Shown here: positions 1 through 5,653 of the stretch, piece after piece
Numbering within the stretch: the stretch's first letter is position 1
Layout of the letters: the number at the start of each line of letters is the position of its first letter
From: Bacteroidota bacterium
GTDB taxonomy: Bacteria > Bacteroidota > Bacteroidia > NS11-12g > UBA9320
NCBI GenBank assembly: GCA_003485825.1
Contig: DNHN01000161.1
Span: 1 to 9,032 of the forward strand
DNA length: 9,032 nucleotides
Reading direction: 5' to 3'
Translations under genes and position numbers: made by a program
Notes under the pieces: generated by a model
What the model was told of the DNA's origin: nothing
Database searches by the model: none
What the model saw: the letters and a program-made list of their open reading frames with translations, nothing else

Positions 1-13
1 GTGGGTATGGTAA

Positions 14-121
14 GCGACCATTTTGCAGATTGCTGGCGTGCTAGATCGAGACTATGATACTTCTTGTTACTACGATAGAAGTGTGTTTGTGGTTTATAAA
101 GAAGACTTACCAAAAGGATAG
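14..121 (+). pseudogene. Possible 3' end of an upstream gene, interrupted or cut by the window
   Basis: The frame ending at the TAG at 119-121 reads like real protein for about 35 residues, ending in RDYDTSCYYDRSVFVVYKED and then LPKG. There is no good ATG start, and an in-frame TAA lies just upstream at 11-13. The other two plus frames over the first bases close at 55-57 and 42-44. The simplest readings are the tail of a gene whose frame was shifted by a mutation or sequence error near position 14, or a chance open stretch. The aromatic, charged composition looks like the cytoplasmic end of a larger protein, but I do not recognise the family. Too little is present to assign a function. Confidence 0.25.
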
Positions 122-165
122 TAAGAAAAATAACAGTTTCGACTCTGCAGAGGCCCAACAAGGAA

Positions 166-498
166 ATGTTTCAAGCCAGGTATATTATCACACATCCAGC
201 CACCGGAGACTTATCATGTGACGAGGGAAAACGGTATACCCAAAAGCTCAAACTCCGCAGACTCCAAGAGTTGGTAAATCTCGGTACACTGTCTCAATGG
301 GATACCCATGAATTTTATGACTATGTGGCTAACGGTACAGATAAAATAAAAAAGAAGAATAGTAACGATGAGAATGAGCTGTTTCCAATAGGAGGTGAAA
401 GTGGGAAAGGTGGGCCGATGAAGATGTTGTTTTTTAGTGTTTTCGGCATTTTGGTGCTGTATTCTTTGAGTAGACTTAGCAGTTATAGTACAGGTTAA
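166..498 (+). CDS. Small hypothetical protein with one C-terminal membrane segment
   Basis: This is a 110-residue protein that I do not recognise. Residues 1-60 look like a small soluble domain with a basic, helical middle (KLKLRRLQELVNLG) and the acidic, aromatic DTHEFYDYV. A lysine- and asparagine-rich linker follows at about 60-85. A single hydrophobic segment at about 86-102 (MLFFSVFGILVLYSL) probably spans the membrane, giving a C-tail anchored layout. The ATG at 166 is the only methionine start before residue 85. A purine-rich AAGGAA sits directly against it, too close to act as a normal Shine-Dalgarno. An intrinsic terminator follows 22 bases after the stop and supports this strand over a 102-residue opposite-strand open frame (522 to 214). 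Function unknown. Confidence 0.6.
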   Translation: MFQARYIITHPATGDLSCDEGKRYTQKLKLRRLQELVNLGTLSQWDTHEFYDYVANGTDKIKKKNSNDENELFPIGGESGKGGPMKMLFFSVFGILVLYSLSRLSSYSTG

Positions 499-520
499 AC
501 ACGCTGAAAGATAAATACCC

Positions 521-548
521 AAAGACCTGCCAATGCAGGTCTTTTTTT
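521..548 (+). terminator. Intrinsic terminator after the small membrane protein gene
   Basis: A 10-bp perfect stem (AAAGACCTGC at 521-530 with GCAGGTCTTT at 535-544), a four-base CAAT loop and a T run reaching 548 form a textbook rho-independent terminator. It separates the 166-498 gene from the next transcription unit. The orientation is plus, because the T run is on the plus-strand 3' side. Confidence 0.9.
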
Positions 549-552
549 ATGT

Positions 553-560
553 TTACTTTG
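553..560 (+). promoter_or_regulatory. Possible Bacteroidota -7 element (TTACTTTG)
   Basis: TTACTTTG differs by one base from the TAnnTTTG -7 consensus of Bacteroidota primary sigma factor promoters. It lies 7 bases before the ATG at 568, so a transcript from it would be leaderless or nearly so. No well-placed -33 TTG is visible because the terminator occupies that space. This is a weak call. Confidence 0.25.
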
Positions 561-567
561 TACGCTG

Positions 568-1044
568 ATGAGTACGTCACGCAAGATATATGCAATAGGA
601 GGATTTGTACTTACGTTTATCACAGCTTTCATGGTGGTGAGTAACTACAATTCATACAAGCATCCTGAGGAAATTACACTAATTAAGGCATCTATTCTGA
701 AGGCCATGGAAGATCAACGCACCCTATATGGGTCTGATGGTATGGACGATGTATACGACTCATTGGAAGAAAACATAGAGACCAATCTGACAGAGTATAG
801 GTATAAGAGAAGCTCATTATTCAAAGGCATAGGAGCACTGATTGCTCTGCTAGGGAGTGTGTTTTTACGAAGACGTATGCGAGTGGGTGCCCACCTATTT
901 ATAGGAGGTATGCTGTTCTCTATTATAGGTACATTTTATTTTCACAGCCTTGGACTCACAGGCTGGTCTCTTACAGTGATGCCGCTTATTTTTACCTTAA
1001 TTGTAGGTACCGTTGTGTACAGAAAAAGAGCAAGCCTTACGTAA
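568..1044 (+). CDS. Hypothetical integral membrane protein, four predicted helices
   Basis: This is a 158-residue protein of unknown function. Hydrophobic segments lie at about 7-26, 84-100, 107-126 and 131-151. Helix 1 is separated from the other three by an acidic, helix-prone extramembrane loop (about 28-80) with a DGMDDVYDSLEENIETN stretch. The RRRMR cluster at 101-105 between helices 2 and 3 suggests that this short turn faces the cytoplasm. By the positive-inside rule the acidic loop would also be cytoplasmic if four helices are correct. The stop is 6 bases before the start of the radical SAM gene, so the two are probably co-transcribed. No Shine-Dalgarno is visible. It may be a lineage-specific partner of its neighbour, but nothing in the sequence gives a biochemical role. 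Confidence 0.7.
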   Translation: MSTSRKIYAIGGFVLTFITAFMVVSNYNSYKHPEEITLIKASILKAMEDQRTLYGSDGMDDVYDSLEENIETNLTEYRYKRSSLFKGIGALIALLGSVFLRRRMRVGAHLFIGGMLFSIIGTFYFHSLGLTGWSLTVMPLIFTLIVGTVVYRKRASLT

Positions 1045-1050
1045 ACGCCT

Positions 1051-2076
1051 ATGTATAGTAAAGCTCAAGTCATAGACGGATTAGTATACTTTAATACACT
1101 GAGGCCCAGAAGACTGTGGAATGCTGTTAAGATATTCCTGTCGTATCATGCCAGTAAAATTACCAAGAAAAACTATCATCGTGGATTGCCTATTTCTCTT
1201 TCTCTAGAGCCTACTACCAGTTGTAACCTACGCTGCCCTGAGTGTCCTAGTGGCTTACGCGCATTTAGCAGACCAATAGGAATGTTAGAGCCAGAGATAA
1301 ATAAGAAGGTGATAGACCAACTGCATAAGCAGCTCACCTATATTACGTATTATTTTCAGGGAGAACCCTACCTCAATAAAGACTTTACAGACATGGTGAG
1401 CTATGCTACCAAGCACAATATATACAGTGCTACAAGTACCAATGCTCACTATCTTACGGATGCGAATTGTAAAAAGACTATAGACAGTGGGCTAAGTAGG
1501 TTAATCATATCGATAGATGGTGTAAACCAAGAGAGTTACGGGAAATATCGTATTGGGGGAAAACTGGATAAAGTGATAGAAGGAACTAAGAATATGGTAA
1601 AATGGAAGAAGACTACGGGCAGTAGGACTCCTTTTATTATATGGCAGTTTATTGTTTTTGGACATAATGAAGGTGAGATAGAAGAGATCCAGCAGCTAGC
1701 CAAGGAAGTAGGAGTAGACCATCTCGCGTTAAAAACGGCACAGATTTATAACTTCGAGCAAGGGAGTGACTTGTTGCCGAAAAATCCTAAGTATTCTCGA
1801 TACGAAAAAAAGGGACTGACATACAAGATTAAGAATGGGCTGCTGAGTCACTGCTGGCGTATGTGGCAAGGTTGCGTTATTACGTGGGATGGTAAGGTGG
1901 TTCCGTGCTGTTTTGATAAGGATGCGACCTACAGATTAGGGGAACTTGAAAATATGACATTTCAAAAAATTTGGTATGGAGAAGAGTATAATCGCTTTAG
2001 AAGACTAATACTTAAGAGCCGCAGTAACATTGATATTTGCAAAAATTGTTCTGAAGGAACCCAAGTGTGGGGTTAA
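1051..2076 (+). CDS. Radical SAM protein with C-terminal SPASM domain
   Basis: This 341-residue protein carries the radical SAM motif CNLRCPEC, in which C58, C62 and C65 (CxxxCxxC) would hold the [4Fe-4S] cluster that cleaves S-adenosylmethionine. The GEP at 104-106 (QGEPYLNKDF), the STNAHYL strand near 129 and SIDG near 154 fit the radical SAM barrel. The C-terminal part has the SPASM cysteine pattern: C268, C275, C286-C287, then C330 and C333 (ICKNC), for one or two auxiliary Fe-S clusters. The WDGKVVPCCFD context is characteristic of SPASM proteins. Known SPASM enzymes include peptide maturases and anaerobic sulfatase activators, but many members have no known substrate, and I cannot name one here. 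It follows the membrane protein gene by 6 bases. No short precursor peptide gene is apparent beside it. The family call is firm and the function is open. Confidence 0.92.
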   Translation: MYSKAQVIDGLVYFNTLRPRRLWNAVKIFLSYHASKITKKNYHRGLPISLSLEPTTSCNLRCPECPSGLRAFSRPIGMLEPEINKKVIDQLHKQLTYITYYFQGEPYLNKDFTDMVSYATKHNIYSATSTNAHYLTDANCKKTIDSGLSRLIISIDGVNQESYGKYRIGGKLDKVIEGTKNMVKWKKTTGSRTPFIIWQFIVFGHNEGEIEEIQQLAKEVGVDHLALKTAQIYNFEQGSDLLPKNPKYSRYEKKGLTYKIKNGLLSHCWRMWQGCVITWDGKVVPCCFDKDATYRLGELENMTFQKIWYGEEYNRFRRLILKSRSNIDICKNCSEGTQVWG

Positions 2077-2090
2077 TAAGCTAAAAATTA

Positions 2091-2122
2091 TTTTTGAGTT
2101 TTGTCAAATTAGTGTAATATTG
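2091..2122 (+). promoter_or_regulatory. Probable Bacteroidota-type promoter of the OmpA-like gene
   Basis: A -33-like TTTTTG (2091-2096) is followed after 18 bases by TAATATTG (2115-2122), one mismatch from TAnnTTTG. The spacing falls in the range reported for Bacteroidota promoters. Initiation would fall near 2129, leaving an A-rich leader of about 25 bases before the ATG at 2154, which suits a highly expressed outer membrane protein gene in this phylum. Confidence 0.5.
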
Positions 2123-2153
2123 CTTACTTTAATTTAAAAGAAAAATCGAAATT

Positions 2154-3851
2154 ATGAATAAAAACATACTAACACTTTTTGTTGGCTTACTCGCTTTTAC
2201 CCTAGCTGCTGATGCTCAATCGTACACCAAGAAATTTGGTATTGAGATAAATGGTGGTCTAAGGGAGTACCATGGAGATCTTGGTTCTGCGGCTTATTTC
2301 AAGCAAAATCCAGATTATCAAGGAGTCGGAGGAGGATTTGGGATGTACCTAAACCCATCTTTTGACCTTAATCTATATGGTAGTAGTGGAGATATAGGTT
2401 TTTATAAGACTTCGTATGACGTGGTGTTAGCAGAAAACTATAGACAAGGTTTTAGATCTAGAGTAACAGAAGGTATGATTGGTGTTACCTACAAACTTAA
2501 CAATGGGTATATCATTGCTGAAGATGCTAGGTTTAAGCCATTTCTTAGAGCTGGTATAGGTGCTATGCAGTCTATTTCTAAATTTACTGAGGGCTCTACT
2601 CGTGTAGGTGGAAAAGATGACTACTGGTTTGGATCGCAAAACAGAACTTGGATTGCGTCGCATTGGAATGCGGGTCTAGGGTTGAAAATTAAATTAGCTG
2701 AGTCACTGGATCTTGTGATTAGCGAGCAGTTTAATTATACTTTTGATGATAACTATGATGCTAGCCCATACTCATTAGCAGGAGCTAGACTGAATGTGTC
2801 TCCAGATGGCAATAAGCCACTTCATGATATTTACTTGTATCACTCATTGGGTTTTGTGTTTAACTTCGGAGCAAGTGGAAACACAGGAGGATATAAAATT
2901 AAGGATAGTGATAACGACGGTATTAGTGATGATTTTGATATCTGTCCTAAAACTCCAGAAGGTTATGCAGTAGATACTGTAGGTTGTCCTTACGATAGAG
3001 ATAAAGATGGTATTGTAGATGAAGAAGATAAGTGTCCGGATGTAGCTGGTAGTGCAGAATTTAATGGTTGCCCAGATACAGATGGTGACGGCATACAGGA
3101 CAGTGAAGATAAATGCCCTAAGAAAGCAGGAAGCAAAGAAGGTGAAGGATGTCCAGATAGTGACGGTGATGGACTATATGATCACATAGATAAGTGTCCA
3201 TACTCTGCAGGAGCCAAAGACAGTGATGGTTGTCCTAAGGATGACAAAGACGGAGACGGTATAGCAGACGCTGAAGATAAATGCCCAGAGGTGCCAGGTA
3301 TAAAAGCATTTGCTGGTTGTCCAGATAGTGATAAAGATGGCATACAAGACAGTGAGGACAAATGTCCACTGAAAGCAGGAACTAAAGAAGGTGAAGGCTG
3401 TCCAGATAGTGACGGAGACGGTGTATACGACCACTTGGATGTATGTCCTGCTAATCCTGGTGTAGCTGCTAACAAAGGTTGTCCTGAGATCAAGCAAGAA
3501 GTACAAGATGAGATCAAGCTTGCAGCACAAGGTATTTACTTTGAAAGTAATAAGGATGTAATCAAAGCGGTATCTTTCAAAAACTTAGACAGACTAGCTG
3601 AGATCATGGTGGAGTACAAGGAGGCCCAGGTGATCATAGAAGGTCACACAGACAGCGAAGGAGCTGATGCGGCGAATATGACACTTTCTCAAAAAAGAGC
3701 TGACGCTGTAAAAAGATACATAGCATCTAAAGGGGTAGCAGCGAGCAGAATGACGGCTATAGGCTATGGAGAAACTAAACCAGTAGCTGATAACGATTCT
3801 GCAGATGGCAGAGCACTAAACAGAAGAGTAGACTTTAACTTAGTTTACTAA
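2154..3851 (+). CDS. OmpA-family outer membrane protein with TSP3 repeats and peptidoglycan-binding domain
   Basis: This is a 565-residue envelope protein. Residues 1-21 are a signal peptide with likely cleavage at ADA|QS. Residues about 24-240 are rich in alternating hydrophobic and glycine residues and end in an aromatic strand (SLGFVFNFG), consistent with an outer membrane beta-barrel. Residues 251-444 hold seven TSP3-type calcium-binding repeats of the form DxDxDGxxDxxDxCP...GCP. Residues about 458-565 are an OmpA C-terminal domain with GHTDSEG and LSQKRADAV. D500 and R515 have the same 15-residue separation as the diaminopimelate-binding D271 and R286 of E. coli OmpA. The protein should tether the outer membrane to peptidoglycan, with a calcium-stiffened linker between barrel and anchor. 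It has its own promoter and a strong terminator. The specific porin or adhesin role is unknown. Confidence 0.95.
   Translation: MNKNILTLFVGLLAFTLAADAQSYTKKFGIEINGGLREYHGDLGSAAYFKQNPDYQGVGGGFGMYLNPSFDLNLYGSSGDIGFYKTSYDVVLAENYRQGFRSRVTEGMIGVTYKLNNGYIIAEDARFKPFLRAGIGAMQSISKFTEGSTRVGGKDDYWFGSQNRTWIASHWNAGLGLKIKLAESLDLVISEQFNYTFDDNYDASPYSLAGARLNVSPDGNKPLHDIYLYHSLGFVFNFGASGNTGGYKIKDSDNDGISDDFDICPKTPEGYAVDTVGCPYDRDKDGIVDEEDKCPDVAGSAEFNGCPDTDGDGIQDSEDKCPKKAGSKEGEGCPDSDGDGLYDHIDKCPYSAGAKDSDGCPKDDKDGDGIADAEDKCPEVPGIKAFAGCPDSDKDGIQDSEDKCPLKAGTKEGEGCPDSDGDGVYDHLDVCPANPGVAANKGCPEIKQEVQDEIKLAAQGIYFESNKDVIKAVSFKNLDRLAEIMVEYKEAQVIIEGHTDSEGADAANMTLSQKRADAVKRYIASKGVAASRMTAIGYGETKPVADNDSADGRALNRRVDFNLVY
2904..3485 (+). 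repeat. Seven TSP3-type calcium-binding repeats inside the OmpA-like gene
   Basis: The units span residues 251-444, each about 27-29 residues with aspartates at calcium-ligand positions and two cysteines (CP and GCP). Units 3 and 6 (both DGIQDSEDKCP...KEGEGCP) and units 4 and 7 (DSDGDGxYDHxDxCP) are nearly identical to each other, and unit 2 resembles unit 5. This indicates that a block of three units was duplicated as a whole. Coding is intact throughout. Confidence 0.85.
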
Positions 3852-3884
3852 TAGCAACGTACTAACCAAAAACTAAAACTATAT

Positions 3885-3919
3885 AAGAGGTGGCTCAGTT
3901 ATGAGCCACCTCTTTTTTT
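3885..3919 (+). terminator. Strong intrinsic terminator after the OmpA-like gene
   Basis: A perfect 13-bp stem (AAGAGGTGGCTCA at 3885-3897 with TGAGCCACCTCTT at 3902-3914), a GTTA loop and seven T residues at 3913-3919 lie 33 bases after the stop codon. Confidence 0.95.
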
Positions 3920-3921
3920 AT

Positions 3922-4000
3922 TCATAATTACAGATTTTGTGCCGAAATAGAACTTCCCGAAATGATTATTCTGAGGAGATGAGATTTCTGTAAATTATGA
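3922..4000. repeat. Imperfect inverted repeat in the non-coding stretch after the OmpA-like gene
   Basis: TCATAATTACAGA (3922-3934) is matched by TCTGTAAATTATGA (3987-4000), complementary apart from one extra A. The arms enclose 52 bases. The 342-base interval 3852-4193 otherwise holds only the terminator. I see no open frame over 20 codons with good features, no tRNA fold and no clear terminator for the minus-strand gene that ends at 4194. The arms could be a chance match in A+T-rich DNA, the stem of a small RNA, or the ends of a short decayed element. Confidence 0.35.
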
Positions 4001-4193
4001 TTAGCAGATGGTATATTGGAATTATGCGATGGGAATTAATTCGCTATTGAAAGTGGTAGGCTTGAGTGTTAAACAATAACCGAGTAGTTTGATATACAGA
4101 TAAAAGTGGCTTAGGTAAGCTAAGGATGGCTTTGGTATTCAATACTAGTGAGTTGAAAAAAGAGTAATGGAGATAAGAAAACTAATAGTCGAA

Positions 4194-4502
4194 TTAGTCC
4201 TCATCCTCATCTTCTTCATCTAGAACTTCATCTACATCCTCTTCATCGATATCAAGGTCAGCATCCTCCTCATCTTCATCCTCATCGTCCTTGGCAAGGT
4301 ACTTTTGGTAGTATTCCTCATTTTCCATTTTAATCAAGTACACGCAGTCATCGAGAATAAGTTCTAATGCACGAATGCTTCCTCCACCTGCTTTAGGATA
4401 GTTTATAAGGGCTTCATCATCTACTCCTTTTGGGAATTCCTCACTTATGGCTTTTAGCAAATCCTTATTTGCATTTTTAAAAGACGTAATTATTCTTTTC
4501 AT
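4194..4502 (-). CDS. Small hypothetical protein with a highly acidic C-terminal tail
   Basis: This is a 102-residue protein. Residues 1-70 look like a compact alpha/beta domain: MKRIITSFKNANKDLLKAI, then EEFPKGVDDEALINYPKAGGG, a strand-rich region and DCVYLIKMENEEYYQKYL. Residues 72-102 are almost entirely Asp and Glu. Short proteins with this N-terminal pattern and an acidic tail recur in Bacteroidota, where I recall them being labelled hypothetical or, doubtfully, DNA primase. I see no primase motif. The tail could mimic nucleic acid or bind a basic partner, but that is speculation. The gene lies 69 bases downstream of the amidase-like gene, with a possible promoter of its own. Its tail is encoded by a low-complexity GAT/GAA/GAG tract at about 4197-4290. 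Confidence 0.75.
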   Translation of the reverse strand: MKRIITSFKNANKDLLKAISEEFPKGVDDEALINYPKAGGGSIRALELILDDCVYLIKMENEEYYQKYLAKDDEDEDEEDADLDIDEEDVDEVLDEEDEDED

Positions 4503-4532
4503 CCTAGTTAATTGTTAGTCAGTTTCTATAAA

Positions 4533-4541
4533 CAAAGATTA
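4533..4541 (-). promoter_or_regulatory. Possible -7 element upstream of the acidic-tail protein gene
   Basis: On the minus strand this reads TAATCTTTG, close to TAnnTTTG with one extra base between TA and TTTG. It lies 30 bases before the ATG at 4502, with a TTG-containing T-rich tract a little over 20 bases upstream. This suggests the gene can be transcribed independently of the amidase-like gene. No terminator is seen between the two. Confidence 0.35.
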
Positions 4542-4571
4542 ATCTGTAATTTGAAAAAAGAAACAAGTTTT

Positions 4572-5234
4572 TTAAACAGTGTACGGTTTTTTAATCAAGT
4601 GCTCTTTGCCTATGCGTTTTGCGGCAAAATAGGCTACTATATGTCCAAGGTTTTTAAGGTTGTGTTTCATCCATTTAGCTTGGGTAGGGCAAGTAAGATC
4701 TCCTAGTTCAAGTACCAATTCGGCATCTCTTGTGATGGTGTATTTGAAGTTGTAGTAGTTGCTGAGATTCCTAGTGAAATTATCCTCATGCCACTTGTGT
4801 TTGAAGTAGCTGGAGTAAAAGTTGCGCCACTCATCAGCGGCTGGTTTATCAGTAGGGTCATCATATCCTATAGATGCTCCGCTGCCACACTGGTTAACAC
4901 CTCCATCAAAGTGGATAGATAAAGCCAGATCTACTATACTATACTTTCGATGGTCGGCATTACTTCGTATTACGGATATACCTGCTTCTTGGAGTATGCA
5001 AGTGGCTTCATCTGCAACTATAGGAGTCCATTCTATTTCTACTCCATACGGGCTAGATGTACCAGTGGCTCCTTTTATTCTTCCTTCATGCCCTGCCTGT
5101 ATGTAAATCTCAGCGCGCTCGTATTTTTTTATCCCTCCACTACCGAAGTAGTAATTTTTGGTAAAATACGGGTAGCCATAAGAGAGTAGGCATATAGGGA
5201 TGAGTAAGCATATAATTTTAAGTAACTTTTCCAT
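4572..5234 (-). CDS. Membrane-anchored N-acetylmuramoyl-L-alanine amidase-like protein (Amidase_3 fold)
   Basis: This is a 220-residue protein. Residues 4-20 are a hydrophobic N-terminal segment (signal peptide or anchor), so the catalytic part should lie in the periplasm. The rest follows the order of the Amidase_3 zinc amidases: IYIQAGHEG with H49, an acidic strand VEIEW with E66 or E68, LSIHFDGG with H108, and VLELGDL with E176. In known members two His and one Glu bind zinc, and the late Glu is catalytic; these are inferred by position here. Such enzymes cut the bond between MurNAc and the stem peptide. Unusual points are the lack of the usual R...AN helix before SIH and the absence of LysM, SPOR or other wall-binding domains. 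It is divergently arranged with the 5333 gene. Assignment to the fold is fairly good, and activity is uncertain. Confidence 0.65.
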   Translation of the reverse strand: MEKLLKIICLLIPICLLSYGYPYFTKNYYFGSGGIKKYERAEIYIQAGHEGRIKGATGTSSPYGVEIEWTPIVADEATCILQEAGISVIRSNADHRKYSIVDLALSIHFDGGVNQCGSGASIGYDDPTDKPAADEWRNFYSSYFKHKWHEDNFTRNLSNYYNFKYTITRDAELVLELGDLTCPTQAKWMKHNLKNLGHIVAYFAAKRIGKEHLIKKPYTV

Positions 5235-5311
5235 AAAACTTGTGTTGTATTACAAGAAGAACGGGAATACAAAAAACTATATTGTTTTAATAAGGGTTTT
5301 ATAGAATGAAG

Positions 5312-5319
5312 TAGCTTTG
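5312..5319 (+). promoter_or_regulatory. Probable -7 element (TAGCTTTG) of the Mrp/NifU cluster
   Basis: TAGCTTTG is an exact TAnnTTTG match ending 13 bases before the ATG at 5333. Initiation near 5326 would leave a leader of under 10 bases. The -33 element is not clear: TTGTTTT at 5282-5288 is somewhat far away. The element lies in the 98-base divergent interval with the amidase-like gene. Confidence 0.45.
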
Positions 5320-5332
5320 CAAACAGAAAGCA

Positions 5333-5653
5333 ATGAAGAAAATTTGGGAGAAGTTAAAGGTAAAATGGAACATAGAATCAGACGGTAGAATGGTCTGGAT
5401 ATTCATAATGTTCGCTATTACAGGTACCTCAGTTACGTTCATTAGACAACCATTTACAGAGGCTATTTTTCAAAAAAGCACCTATAGTGAGTTGTACTGG
5501 TATGAATTATTAATTACGCTGGTGATTGTTTATTTTGTTTATCAGCTATTGTTATTTACTATAGGCTCAGTAATGGGCGAGTATAAGTTTGTTCGATGGT
5601 TTCTTATAAAGATGAACAAAAGAATGCTGCCATTTTTAAAGAATTTAGAATGA
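5333..5653 (+). CDS. Small two-helix membrane protein, DUF6787-like
   Basis: This is a 106-residue protein with a short basic N-terminus containing KVKWNI, a first hydrophobic segment at about 20-36 followed by the TGTSV turn, and a second at about 57-79. It ends in the basic tail GEYKFVRWFLIKMNKRM. This organisation fits a small Bacteroidota family that I believe is DUF6787, but I am working from memory. Its role is unknown. The stop codon overlaps the start of the Mrp gene as ATGA, so the two are translationally coupled. That places it at the head of the Fe-S operon and suggests expression with, though not necessarily function in, cluster biogenesis. Confidence 0.7.
   Translation: MKKIWEKLKVKWNIESDGRMVWIFIMFAITGTSVTFIRQPFTEAIFQKSTYSELYWYELLITLVIVYFVYQLLLFTIGSVMGEYKFVRWFLIKMNKRMLPFLKNLE

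Noticed and set aside
214..522. A 102-residue minus-strand open frame opposite the first small gene
   Set aside because: The plus-strand frame has a plausible soluble domain plus membrane segment, and a plus-oriented terminator directly after it. The minus frame has odd composition and no visible promoter.
2904..3485. Regular repeats that might suggest a CRISPR-like array
   Set aside because: The periodicity is about 81-87 bases, in frame, and encodes calcium-binding TSP3 units. There are no constant repeats with unique spacers.
3174..3530. Two long minus-strand open frames opposite the TSP3 repeats
   Set aside because: They are by-products of the repetitive aspartate- and cysteine-rich coding on the plus strand. 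Their translations are low-complexity and the plus-strand protein is unmistakable.
4096..4125. A weak hairpin (CTTAG...CTAAG) that might terminate the minus-strand acidic protein gene
   Set aside because: The stem is only about five bases and no T run follows on the minus strand, so it cannot be distinguished from chance.
4512..5189. Three plus-strand open frames (4512-4706, 4822-5106, 4950-5189) opposite the amidase-like gene
   Set aside because: They lie antisense to a protein with ordered zinc-amidase motifs, and none has recognisable features.
5596..5649. An earlier ATG that would extend Mrp by 18 residues
   Set aside because: The extension reads the end of the preceding gene in another frame. 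The ATGA overlap at 5650 gives the expected family N-terminus.
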